Of a stretch of 64,000 bases of DNA, positions 11,554-22,508 are shown in pieces. Each line of letters starts with the position of its first letter. Within the stretch, counting starts at the first letter, position 1. The translations under genes were made by a program, and so were the position numbers. Source of the DNA: Cystobasidium ongulense (Eukaryota; Basidiomycota; Cystobasidiomycetes; Cystobasidiales; Cystobasidiaceae); NCBI GenBank assembly GCA_022835595.1, contig BQUP01000002.1:2218534-2282533 (forward strand). Direction: 5' to 3'. The notes under the pieces are model-generated. The model searched no databases. It saw only the letters and a list, made by a program, of their open reading frames with translations, and had not been told where the DNA came from.

Positions 11554-13554
11554 ATGTCGTCCGTCATCCCCGTCACCATCAAGCACGCCGGCAAGAGCTA
11601 TCCCCTGGACCTCGACACGAACCAGACCGTACCAGAGTTCAGAGAGCAGGTGGGCATCCATCTACGCGTCCTGTCTGCACCTATCCCAATGACTGACCTC
11701 TCTCTCTTGAATCGCAGCTGTATAGTACGTTCCTAACCTGCCTGCGCAAACAAGCCTCCGGATTGCGTGGCTGATCTTCTCGAACCTTGTAGACGTGACT
11801 GGAGTCGCCCCACCACAGCAAAAGGTCCTCATCAAGGGCCAGCTCAAAGATGGAATGGATCTGAAAAAGCTAGGCATCAAAGAGGTGCGTTTGTGACTGC
11901 TGTCTCACCGGGCTAATTTGCGATCCAGGCTGACGTGCTTGGTATCCTGTATTAGGGCCAATCTATCACAGTACGTCCTTAGTCTACGTCCTCATAAAGC
12001 ACATCATCGTAATAGCTGACTGTTGCGACCCCAGCTCATTGGAACAGCAGGAGAGATTCCCAAAGCTCCGGTCATGAAGACCAAATTCATAGAGGATATG
12101 GATGAGAGCGAGCTGGCTCAGGCCGTAAGCGAAATGTACCTGATCCATCTCTGCTACATGCTCACACTGAATCAAACCAGTTCAAGCTGCCTGTCGGACT
12201 GCAGAATTTGGGTGCGCCACATTCATTTTATCGAAAGAGCTTGACTAACCTTTGGGTTGCCAGGCAACACATGTTACATGAACAGCACAATTCAAGTTCT
12301 TCGACAAATACCGGAGCTCAAAGATTCCTTGTCCCATTTCAACGAGAGCATCAATTCAATGAACCCAGATAGACGGCTAGTCGCAAGTCTGCGGGACCTT
12401 TACGCGGGCATGGACAAATCCGCAACAGAATACCCACCTCTACTCTTCTGGCAAATGCTACGTACACTCAGGCCTCAGTTCGATCAACAGGATAACCACG
12501 GCCATTTCGCACAGCAGGATGCCGAAGAGTGCTGGAGCTCGGTAGTATCCGCATTGAAAGGATCACTTGGTGATCATTTCGTTGATCAGTATATGACAGG
12601 AAAGCTTACTACTACTACGAAAAGTGTTGAAGCGCCGAACGAGGAAGCTACAGTTCGAGAAGAACCTTTTGTCAACCTCACTTGTTCGATTAATGCCACC
12701 ACAAACTACCTTACCACCGGTCTCAAAGAAGGCTTCACCCAGCAAATCGAGAAGAACTCTCCTACTCTTGGTCGAAACGCCATGTATACATCTACTTCTG
12801 CAGTGTCACGTGCACCGGCTTACTTGGCTGTGCATCTAAATCGTTTCTTTTGGAGACCAGACATCAGGAGTGAGTCTGTATCCTGATGACTGGCTATTTC
12901 ACACTTACAAAAACTTCATTGCAGAGAAAACGAAGATCATGCGACGCGTCAAGTTTCCCTTCGAGCTGGACGCTACTGAGCTCATGACGGACGACTTAAG
13001 ATCCAAAATCCGACCTTTGAACGTCCGGCTAAAGTTGATAGAAAAAGACCGCATGGAGCGTCAAAGAGTAGCCAAAAGGACAAAGAGAGATAACAACGAA
13101 GAGACGGATGATTGGATGACAGAAGAAGAAAAGAAGAAGCGGGCAGAAGAGGCCGAAGAATTGGAAAAGCTTGTTGATCCTGAAGTCAAGAATGATGCAG
13201 GAGCTTGTGCTTCTGGTATATATGACCTGCAAGCTATTCTCACGCACAAGGGCAGTGATGCCAATAGTGGTATGTAAAGACATGCAAGCTTACATGTACC
13301 GATCTGAACTGACTTGCGGCATAATAGGACATTACATGGCTTACTGCCGCAACCCAAACAAGGAGGAGAGTTGGTTCAGTAAGCAATACCGTCTTAGAAA
13401 GCTAGACGAGTCAAGATTCCTGACAAACTGCGCTGCAGAATTCGATGATGCCAAGGTTACAGAGATCAAGGAAGAGGCTATTGTCCCGCTAGAAGGTGGC
13501 GGAGAAGGTCCTATCGCCTATCTGCTTTTGTACAAAGCCAAGAGTCTCAAGTAA
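11554..13554 (+). CDS. UBP6: Proteasome-associated deubiquitinase Ubp6/USP14
   Basis: Removes ubiquitin from substrates at the 26S proteasome. Ten exons: 11554-11649, 11718-11724, 11793-11884, 11956-11970, 12035-12124, 12181-12211, 12264-12869, 12925-13269, 13328-13378, 13439-13554, giving 482 residues, close to yeast Ubp6 (499). The N terminus is a ubiquitin-like domain (residues about 1-75) that docks on the proteasome base. Catalytic parts are the Cys box GNTCYMNS, QQDAEECW, and the His box GHYMAY, with a KFDDAKV strand and a closing IAYLLLY. Exons 2 (7 nt) and 4 (15 nt) are micro-exons; without the 7-nt exon the next exon hits a stop at once. All junctions keep frame. It ends 50 bases from the convergent F-box-like gene. 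Confidence 0.95.
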
Positions 13555-13604
13555 TGCCTACATTGTTGACTCTGAAGCATTCGCAGAGTTCTTTCCCCGT
13601 TCGA

Positions 13605-14594
13605 CTAATCCCTGATGTGCAGCGGCACCCTCCATTTCCACAACATGCCTCTACGTGGACGTTCTCGAACATTTGCAGCATCTACTGCCTGTACCTTTAT
13701 TCTTTCGACTGAGACGGAGATGTCGCGTTCATACAAAACTGCCCTGAGCGCTTCTATATAACGATCTCCCGGATTCTCTGCGGCGATTTTGCATACTTTC
13801 ACATCCATAAAGAGTCCTCCCCTTATAGCGTCCACCAGACTGAGAGTATCGCTACGGCTGCAGGACGAAATTGACAGCTTGACGGATGTTGCAGAAAACG
13901 GCAGCCTCTTGAGAAAGTCTACGATAGCGTATTCGCTGGCATTGTTGACGCACAACAACTGTAGTAGCGGATACGTGACAGCCTGATCCCACACAGGGAC
14001 AAGATGCGCATAACTGCTGCTAGGTGGGTGCCATGCTGGGTCATCTCCTATGCATAGTCTCTCAAGCTTAGGTGATTGGCTTAAGAGGCGCGGCAGGAGC
14101 GGCATGTAGAAACCTCCCAGCACTAGGTCCGTCAGACAGTAGTACACTATATTTGCTCTCAGATAAGCTGCAAGAAGCTTTTCAGAGCCTTCGACCGACT
14201 GAATGGCGGGGAAAATGTCTTTCCCGCGGAGATGGATTCTTTCGACTGTCTGGCTAACTGCAAGAAGCGTAGCTATGCATGCTTCCCAATCTCTAGCTGG
14301 CCACTTCATCTTAAAGGTTAGATGAGTGACTTGCGAGCGAAATACAGGCACTTCCATGCACCTCAAGAAAGACTTTGCTTTAATCCATTGTAGGTGTCCA
14401 CATTCCGGGTCACCGTTTGCTTTGACGTGAACCGTATGGAAAATCCAGTGCGTAACGCTCGATGTAAAGCGTGGATGTATCAAGCGGAGAGGCAGGAGCT
14501 TCAAGTTGTCGGACAATAATACGTGTCCACCTTGGACTGATCTTCTAGCTATCGTCGAAAGCACTTGGCCCCCTAAATCTTGAAACTTTGCCAT
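13605..14594 (-). CDS. F-box/LRR-like protein, tandem paralogue A
   Basis: Single-exon frame of 329 residues starting MAKFQDLGG. Residues about 25-60 (KLLPLRLIHPRFTSSVTHWIF) align with the neighbour at 14970-15875 (DLLPLRLLTRHFTPGISRWIF), and both begin M-x-KF. The start resembles a degenerate F-box helix pair (LP, LR, FT) followed by irregular leucine-rich strands such as VTHLTFKMKW and LERLCIGDD. That layout is typical of fast-evolving fungal F-box-like families thought to feed SCF ubiquitin ligases, but the F-box itself is too divergent for certainty. No signal peptide or membrane segment. Unknown substrate. Confidence 0.7.
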   Translation of the reverse strand: MAKFQDLGGQVLSTIARRSVQGGHVLLSDNLKLLPLRLIHPRFTSSVTHWIFHTVHVKANGDPECGHLQWIKAKSFLRCMEVPVFRSQVTHLTFKMKWPARDWEACIATLLAVSQTVERIHLRGKDIFPAIQSVEGSEKLLAAYLRANIVYYCLTDLVLGGFYMPLLPRLLSQSPKLERLCIGDDPAWHPPSSSYAHLVPVWDQAVTYPLLQLLCVNNASEYAIVDFLKRLPFSATSVKLSISSCSRSDTLSLVDAIRGGLFMDVKVCKIAAENPGDRYIEALRAVLYERDISVSVERIKVQAVDAANVRERPRRGMLWKWRVPLHIRD

Positions 14595-14969
14595 AGTGGT
14601 GGCTTGCTAGAAGAAATGACTTGAGCTCTGAGAGAGGGGCGATTGTTTGGCATCGTTCTGTCAACCTAGTCGAGCGTAAGATTCGTCTGCCCAAGCCGTC
14701 TGGATACGAGAACAGCAACCATGACCGGCACAACATACCTGGCGGCCTTCTGCGCTGGGTCAATGCACCGCTGAAGATTTGCACTCTTGGAGAAAAGCAA
14801 ATGTCAGAATTAATATATCACACGCACACCGCACCCGACTGCCATACTACGAATTGGTTGCCCGGATTGTGATCCCAAGACATTTTACACAGAAAATGCT
14901 TACACAGAAGAAGCTGCACTCTTCAGTGCTCATTCTATACGATTTAGACTACATGTTGCATGTTATGTT
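14595..14969. other. Gap between tandem paralogues, 375 bases
   Basis: Promoter of paralogue A and 3' flank of paralogue B. No repeat or third copy is visible. Confidence 0.5.
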
Positions 14970-15875
14970 CTATTGTGGAAGAGGTCGAGGTATTACCAGG
15001 CGGCCGCCTTCCAAAGCCGAATTAAGGAATGTGATCTTTTCACATCCAACATAAACGGGCCAATCGCTTATTCCTGCCAGTACTCCATTGATAAGAAAGT
15101 CACCGACATCTCCGCGATGGGGAAGTATCAACTTCACACCAAGTTTGAATTGTAGATCCTTCGCTCGTAAACGAGACCCGAGTAGCAAGTCGTAGTCCAG
15201 ATACAAGCTATCATCCAGTCGTAGTACGCATAGAGCAGAACGTTCTGGCCTCGTCTGATGGTCTTCTTCTTGTTCCAGCATTTCGATGGGGCGTCCGAAA
15301 TTGAATGGAACGCGCCTACCGCCCTGCAGACAAAGCGAGTGAAGTCTAGGTGCGCTATCCAGTATAGAGAACAGAAGAAAGAAGAAAGAATAATTTAGGA
15401 CCAAGACCTGGAGATTCTCGAATGTCTTCGGGAGTAGCTGTGGTAATTTCGAGTCGTATAGTAATCCATGCACATCGGCATCGAGATGCAGTCGCCTGAT
15501 AGTTTTGCTAGTAGCTTGAAGGACAAGCAAATTATCATGCATAGCGTCGACCGAAACTTTCCCCCCTGCCAACCCACTCTTGCACGTCAGGTCTCGGACA
15601 CTATCTATCGCCCATGGAAATGCCATCGTCTTGAAGAAGTGTCGGCGCATTGTCCAAGGAGGGTCTCTGACTGGCGTTCTAATATCAATATACAGTTGAT
15701 TGATCAATACTTTGGAAGTATGGAAGATCCAGCGTGAAATTCCTGGTGTGAAGTGTCGAGTGAGCAGTCGCAACGGTAGTAAATCGAGAGCATCTTTTGT
15801 GCATTGATGCTCCCTGACAAGCTCGCGTCCTACATATAGCAATATGGCATGTGGGAGTTGTGTGAACTTGACCAT
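14970..15875 (-). CDS. F-box/LRR-like protein, tandem paralogue B
   Basis: Single-exon frame; the longest version starts at 15914, but the ATG at 15875 (MVKFTQLPHAIL) lines up with the start of paralogue A and is preferred, giving 301 residues. Shares LLPLRL, FT, WIFHT and the leucine-rich organisation with paralogue A (LQVLVLNYSFF, LHSLCLQGG, LCVLRLDDSLY). The two have diverged strongly outside the N-terminal 60 residues, so the duplication is old or evolution is fast. The LPHAILLYVGREL segment is the better match to the first F-box helix. Function unknown; possible substrate adaptor of an SCF ligase by inference. Confidence 0.7.
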   Translation of the reverse strand: MVKFTQLPHAILLYVGRELVREHQCTKDALDLLPLRLLTRHFTPGISRWIFHTSKVLINQLYIDIRTPVRDPPWTMRRHFFKTMAFPWAIDSVRDLTCKSGLAGGKVSVDAMHDNLLVLQATSKTIRRLHLDADVHGLLYDSKLPQLLPKTFENLQVLVLNYSFFFLLFSILDSAPRLHSLCLQGGRRVPFNFGRPIEMLEQEEDHQTRPERSALCVLRLDDSLYLDYDLLLGSRLRAKDLQFKLGVKLILPHRGDVGDFLINGVLAGISDWPVYVGCEKITFLNSALEGGRLVIPRPLPQ

Positions 15876-16357
15876 TCTTGCTTTGGGCTCGAGACAACCC
15901 TTCCGCATGTCCATCCTTCAAGTCCGTAACAGGACCGGCAGGTCAGGCCCGTTTGTCAATGAACCTCGCCCGTCTGCCATGTCTGTCTGCTGTGTTAGTA
16001 ATTGTCGAGGTAGCTCTCCATACTGGTCATTAGACTCGGCAAAGCTCCTGGTTTGCATGAAACTTGCATGGTTGCATGACTTCCCCAAATGAGGCCTGTG
16101 TCCAGGCAGCGTGACTGTCCAGACAAGAGGTCTTCATGTCGATACCCGTTGTTGCGAGACCAAGCATGGCAGTCATTCCTTCGTTGACCAAGGAACAGGT
16201 ACCTCGTCGAAGGGGGCCTGCTTCTCATCTTTGGCTCTTGCTGTATCGATTGGTCTGACGAAGAGTGGCTTGTCTGAGAATTGCACTCTCCCACTCCAGT
16301 TTGATCTTGTACTTATATACCATTATATCACATACCGGCAACAGCCTCGTCTACGCA
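15876..16357. promoter_or_regulatory. Divergent intergenic region, 480 bases
   Basis: Lies between the starts of paralogue B (minus) and the sugar transporter (plus), so it must hold both promoters. A TATATACC-type stretch occurs at 16314-16322, about 40 bases before the transporter ATG. Nothing else recognised. Confidence 0.5.
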
Positions 16358-18837
16358 ATGGCAGAGTCCTCGCAGGAGGAAGGGCAGGAGAGATACGAGT
16401 CTCTGCAGCAGCTGCAGTCGCCCACCTCCGCTCGCTATTCACGAGCCAACGGCGATGGCACGAGCAATGGGGTCCAGCAGGAGCAGCGGCCCCAGCGACC
16501 AGGCAAGCTTGCAAAAATGGTCAGGATGGCGTCCCAGCTCATAGTGCACGGTCGGACTACTTCGTCGACCAGCATCACAACCCAGAGAAAGGCGTACTAT
16601 GGCTCGACGGACAGCATCCCTCGCGTGACACGGAACGATGGAGGCAGCGAGCATGCAATCGTCGACGACGACGAAGAAGATGACAGCATGTGGCACGAAG
16701 AGGCCTGGGGCCATTGGAGGCTGATCCTGCTCACGCTGGGACTCGCCGGTGCTCAGCTCACATGGACTGTAGAGCTTGGGTGGGTCTATTCTATCACCTC
16801 GATGGTGGCGCAGGCTTCGAAAACTGACAGGCTCTCAACAGCTACGGCACTCCGTATCTCCTTTCTCTAGGTGAGCATCTGCAACTACACACAATCACTG
16901 AACCTGGATTGCTGACATTGCGATGCACAGGCCTGTCGAAAGAGCTCACCTCGCTGGTCTGGCTCGCGGGACCGCTTTCCGGTTTCATAGTACAACCCCT
17001 CATAGGCGCAATGTCAGACAATTCATCCTCCAAGTACCGTCGTCGTCGCTGGGTGGTATACACCAGTGTCTTCATCGTCACTTCCACTCTGATACTCGCT
17101 TTTGCCGGAGAGCTAGCAACCTGGCTCGTCGACCTGTTCAACTCTGGTGCCGGCGACTGGGATCCTAAAAGACGAGCGGATGTAAGCCTCAGCGAGGCTC
17201 AATAAAGTCTCTTGACGTAGCTCACACCTTGTTCTACAGATTCGTCTCTTCAGTATTATCTTAGCAGTCTTTGCTTTCTACGTCCTCGACTTCTCCTTGA
17301 ACGGTCTGCAGGCTTCCCTCCGAGCACTCGTTCTTGATATGGTTCCATCCTTTCAGCAGACCGACGCAAACGCATACCTGGCGCGAATGACAAACATCGG
17401 CAATATCATCGGATACGGTGTCGGCTACATCAACCTTTCCGCCTCACCTGCGCTCCACTGGCTAGGAGGAGGCCAATTTAGGAAGTTATGTATCGTCGCT
17501 ATCTTCTGCCTGGTGTTTGCTGTCACTGTCACATGCGCAACTAATCACGAAGAACGTTCGCCCAAAATCAAAAGGAACAAATCGTACGTCGACTCTGGGC
17601 CATCTAGATTAGTTCGCTGTGCGGCCTGACTGACATTATTGTTCACCAGACTAAAACACGTCTTGGGCAACATCATGAACACTCTCTGGGACCTGCCCAT
17701 TCCCATCCGACGGATATGCTACGTCCAGTTGTTCGCATGGTCGGGCTTCTTTCCCATGATGTTCTACTCTACGACGTGGGTAGCAGCACGATATAAACTC
17801 GACTTTCCTGATAATCCACCTTCGAATGATGCTGCAACACGTCAAGGCTCCCTTGCACTCCTTGCGCAGTCTATAGTTGCGGTTCTGGCATCTATCTTAC
17901 TCCCTACCTTGCAAAGCATCGGAACAAGCGAATTCATTTTGTCAAAACCACCTGGCAAATTCTGGAATCTAGTTCGATGGTCCTTGACATGGTTCACGCC
18001 TCGCAACATATGGACAGCAAGTCACGTCTGGTTTGTGGTCATTATAGCTACAACCTTTGCGGCCAACTCCGTCACATCAGCAAGTGCTGTTGTTGCACTA
18101 TTAGGAGTATCCTGGGCGGTAACGTGCTGGGTACCATTTGGTATCCTAATGGAGTTCATCCTCGAATTAGAAGCCGGTGCCGAGCTGAATGCCGATGAAG
18201 TCATATCGGCGAGTGAAGTGACCCTTCGCTTGGACGAAGCAGACGAAGCAGCAGGCCTTTCTGTCCCTAGACGTCAAAGTGGATCTCGTAGCCCCGGTGG
18301 ACGAAGAAGATCAGCCGGCTCTCAAAGATCAAGACGAAGCTCAGTCCAGTCAAATAGATCAAACATGTCTCGAGGTGGAAGGAATAGAGCCATGAAGGCT
18401 TTGACAGAGTGCAGACCATTGCTTGCAGGGGTAGAAGACGAAGAAAATGGACCACCAATGGATCCACCTGAAAAGATTGGCGGGACCATATTGGGAATCC
18501 ATAACCTTGCCATCGTCAGCCCGCAATTTATAGTAAGCAGCTAATCTCAATGTTTGCATAGGAAACCAGACGAGCTTACTGAGTGTTTCTTTTGCAGACC
18601 GCAATTGTCGCAGCCATCATATTCAAGGTTGCCGAAGTCGCATCGCATAATCAGTCAGGAAAATCGCGTGGTCTGGAATCAGACGCAGATGTGGTCTGGG
18701 TGCTCCGGTTCGGGGCAGTAATGACGTTTTTTGCGATCTTTGTGTCGCGCTGGGTGCCTCCTCCACCGAGCGAGGTAGCTTATATCTTTGCCTTGAAGGA
18801 AGCTAGCAATGTTGTGGACTCAGACGATGAGGAATAG
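16358..18837 (+). CDS. GPH/MFS-type sucrose or alpha-glucoside transporter
   Basis: Exons 16358-16779, 16842-16870, 16931-17181, 17240-17583, 17650-18532 and 18598-18837 give 722 residues. After a 120-residue acidic, Ser-rich cytosolic N terminus come about twelve membrane helices. Diagnostic is VELGYGTPYLLSLGL in helix 1-2, assembled across the 29-nt second exon, followed by WLAGPLSGFIVQPLIGAMSD and the basic loop KYRRRRW, the signature of the plant SUT/Sut1 glycoside-pentoside-hexuronide family. A large loop near residues 510-620 carries an Arg/Ser-rich stretch (SRSPGGRRRSAGSQRSRR) and may be a regulatory site. Likely proton-coupled disaccharide uptake at the plasma or vacuolar membrane. 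The exact sugar cannot be told from sequence. Confidence 0.88.
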
Positions 18838-19231
18838 CACCCGATTACGACTACTCTCACTTTCAAGAATACACAAACGAAGTACATTAGTTTCAGAATC
18901 ATCCTATTACACATTTCGGCAACGACTTTTGTTTTACTAGCATCCGCACCCTGCCATTCCCAGCATATTAGCCTTGACACCCATACCCGGTCATCCCAAT
19001 ATGTATCACTTATATCAGACTGCCTGCACAAGTACTAGACATGCATGATGAATTAGCTGGTGCGGACGACACCGACAAAAGCCAGACTTTTGAACTGACT
19101 TGCATTTCGCCACACTGGGGTATCCTAGACTGGACCTTGTGGTCATCTAGGTTTTTGTTTCCTTGACCGGGTCACCAGGACTACCATCGACATCCAGCGT
19201 GTTCAGACAGCTAGACCGCTGAATCAGCACC
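18838..19231. other. Intergenic, about 390 bases
   Basis: 3' flank of the sugar transporter and promoter of the amino-acid transporter. No gene or repeat seen. Confidence 0.5.
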
Positions 19232-22099
19232 ATGTCCTCGCCTCACAAGAATAGTGACAGCAGCCAGAGCAGGCTGTTGAGCGAGCATGATGCTGCCAGC
19301 GGAACCTCAAATCCTCAGAGCCGGCGTCCCAGCTCCTCCCGTCCAGGCTTGGATAGACCACTGTCATCAACTACGATGGCAGCCCTACGAGACCAGTTCG
19401 AGCAGTATGGTAGTCCCCCCAAGATTCCTAATATTCCTCTCAGAGCGAGCGCAGGTGCGACGGAGGAAACTACGCCTGCGCAAACTGCAACTCCAGAAAC
19501 TGCAACCACATCCGCGAGCAAAGACAAGCAGCGACTGGAAGCCGTCTCTCAGGCTTTGGGTACTTCTCCTGGCAGCAGCGACGGCTACTTCAAGCAGGCC
19601 ACTGCTCCCGCTCCTGTCGCGTCGGGGTCGTCCACGCCTGCCGCTCAGTCAGGCAATCCAGCTACGTCAATCGAAGAGCTCACAGATGCTCAGAAAGCTA
19701 TGATTGTCGGTCGACATTTGGTAGATAAGCAAGGGCAGCAAAAAGCTCGCAGGGAAAGTCATACTCAGACTCAGGATTCAAAAAGCGGTATTTCTGATAT
19801 GCTCAAAAACGCTTTGTTCAACCGGAAGAAAGATGGCGAAGATGAGACGGGACAGGCAAAAGCAGACGAAACAGAGAGTGGACCCAGTACAGGCAATCCA
19901 CAAGACTTTCCCGTGAGACTATCCTTGCCTGTCGTTCCTTGCAAGCATTCACTGATCATGTGACCTTCCCATAAAGATGCCATTCGGTCTACAAGGAGGA
20001 GATGTGACGCATGATTTATACAAATGGCAGCGCAATGCTCTAGCTAACGCGCCGGACAATCCAAGAAACCTGAAGCGTTCAAAATCAGCGGGACAATTGT
20101 CTAATATGGGCAATGACAGCAGTGCGAGCGCTTTCTACAACGACGAAGGCGATGAATCGCAAGATGATCCCGATGACCCCACGCTTGATATCAAGAAGAT
20201 TAGAACCCCGGGTGGGTTCAGACGGAATTATATAAATCGTAAACAGGTGGATAATGGATCGATAATTGGGAGGGATAGCCCATTACCGCAAAGACCGCAA
20301 CATCATCGTGCTACCAGCTCGTGAGTATACACGTTTTCTTGTCGGCAGCAACCTGCAACCCTGACTCTTCATATCTTGCAGTTTTGTGGACTTTCTCTCG
20401 CTCTATGGTCACTTTGGCGGTGTAAGCTGGCTTTCAAAGCCTGGAAACGCGTTCCTTTGCTAATGAAACTATCCTCTATAGCTTGATCTCGAGGAGATAG
20501 ACGAATCAGAAGAAGACAAAGCACAAGAAGAGGAAGCTCTAGAAGAGGCAGAGCGAGGAATTCCAGAAGGGACCTTGGCATCGCGACACGCGGACGAGCG
20601 GACTCCCCTATTGAAACGAACAGACACACGAGCCCGAATTGCGAAGAAGCGAGCGAGTATGGGGGAACACCGCGGTGAAGCTACTGTCACACAAGCTGTT
20701 CTCATGCTACTCAAGTCATTCGTGGGAACAGGAATTCTGTTCCTCGGCCGAGCATTCTTCAACGGTGGAATGGTATTCTCAATCGTAGTGCTACTTAGTG
20801 TGGCTATGATTAGTTTATATTGCTTCTTGCTGCTGGTCAAGACTAGACTGGTGGTTCCCGGAAGCTTCGGTGATATGGGAGGGGTACTTTACGGACCTTG
20901 GCTTCGGATTGCTATTTTGACCAGCATAACATTCTCTCAGGTGAGGATACTTGAAGGTACCCACAGCATGAATTTGAATTACTGAAACTCTTCTTTGCAT
21001 TTCCTTAGATTGGTTTCGTAGCCGCATATACCATTTTCGTTGCAGAAAATCTCGTTGCGTTCATCTTGGCCGTCACGGATTGCAAAGTCTATATACCCGT
21101 AGCATTGATGATTTTCGCTCAAATATTAGTCTACCTACCGTTGGCTATGTTCCGAAATATTCACAAGCTATCAGGAACAGCTCTCGTAGCGGATGCTTTC
21201 ATCCTCATTGGTATCGTTTATATCTTCTCGGAAGAAATCATTCAGTTGAAGGGTCATGGACTGGGAGAGATTGTATTGTTCAATAAGCAAAATTTCCCTC
21301 TTCTGATAGGGTGAGTTTGGAATATTCCGATCCCAGTCGAATGAGGGTATCGAGCTAACGAGGACCCTCTTTCTACTTAGTACTGCCGTCTTCTCCTTCG
21401 AAGGTGTCGGACTTGTCATACCCATTACAGAAGCGATGAGGGAGCCTGAGCGCTTTCCCGCTGTTCTTTCTGGAGTAATGGTCTTCGTTGCTCTTTTATT
21501 TGGTGGAGCTGGGTAAGTTGCTACGGTGTCCCTTCCTACAGACTCAATCTAGCTGACCATGTTCCTATTCGTGCAGTGCGCTAGGATACGCCGCTTACGG
21601 AAAAGATATCTCGACAGTGGTTCTCGTCAACCTACCTCAAGAGAACCGGTTTGTGAATGTCGTTCAATTCCTATATAGCATAGCCATCATGCTTTCTACA
21701 CCGTTACAGCTTTTCCCTGCTGTGCGTATAATGGAACAAGGTATCTTTGATGTCAAGTCCGGAAAATACTCTAATAGAGTCAAATGGCAAAAGAACATAT
21801 TCAGATCGTTAACAGTATTAGGATGTGCATTGATATCATGGGCAGGAGCAAGAGATTTAGACAAATTTGTTTCATTAATCGGTTCAGCAGCTTGTGTCCC
21901 ATTATGTTTCTGTTATCCACCTTTATTACATTTAAAAGCAGTAGCTAATAGTAGGAAAGCTAAAGCTTTAGATCTATTACTTATCGTCTTTGGTGTTATT
22001 ATGGCTGTTTATACTACAGTACAAACGGTTTTAATGTTATTAAAGGGAAATGCTGGTGGTTCTGCTCCTAATTTTGGGAAGTGCAAGCCTCCAATATAA
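19232..22099 (+). CDS. AVT3: Vacuolar amino-acid transporter, AVT3/AVT4 type (AAAP family)
   Basis: Seven exons: 19232-19912, 19977-20320, 20382-20421, 20482-20940, 21009-21310, 21381-21512, 21577-22099, giving 826 residues. About 420 residues of disordered, Ser/Thr- and Glu-rich N terminus (a feature of Avt3/Avt4) precede a transporter core that opens QAVLMLLKSFVGTGILFLGRAF, the AAAP helix-1 signature, and continues with GDMGG, FAAYTIF-like helices, AVFSFEGVGLVIPITEAMR and ALGYAAYGKD. Expected to export neutral amino acids from the vacuole. The 40-nt third exon carries SFVDFLSLYGHFGG, a motif kept just upstream of the acidic segment in fungal Avt3 relatives. The last exon becomes markedly AT-rich after 21800. 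Confidence 0.88.
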
Positions 22100-22508
22100 A
22101 TGAAAAAGAATGGCTAGAAGGAGAGAGTAAGAACTTTATAGGAAAGAATGAGATGAACAGCAATGCTGGGTGAATGAGAAGGAAGGAAAATCTATACACA
22201 TGCAGGCAGAGCAAGAGCAATCTGATACCAGAATGAGCAGCATGACAGAACAACACGACATACCCATTTACTACGGCTTTTTGCATAGAAAGATATATGA
22301 GTCGGCCTAAAATTCGATTTCGTGTTCTTTCCACTATGCTACATGTATACCACTAAACTTTTGCCTTGGCAAAACCTCATTAAAAGCAGTGCATTTCCGA
22401 CAGTGTCATTTTCACGAAACGCCTTGTCTGGAGCTTTTTCTTTTGATGCCTCCCTCCTTGATATGGCGGGGATTAGAGATTCTAATTCTTCTGTCCACGT
22501 CCCGTGAA
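22100..22508. other. Gap between convergent genes, about 410 bases
   Basis: Shared 3' flank of the AVT3-type gene and the unknown gene on the minus strand. No feature recognised. Confidence 0.5.
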
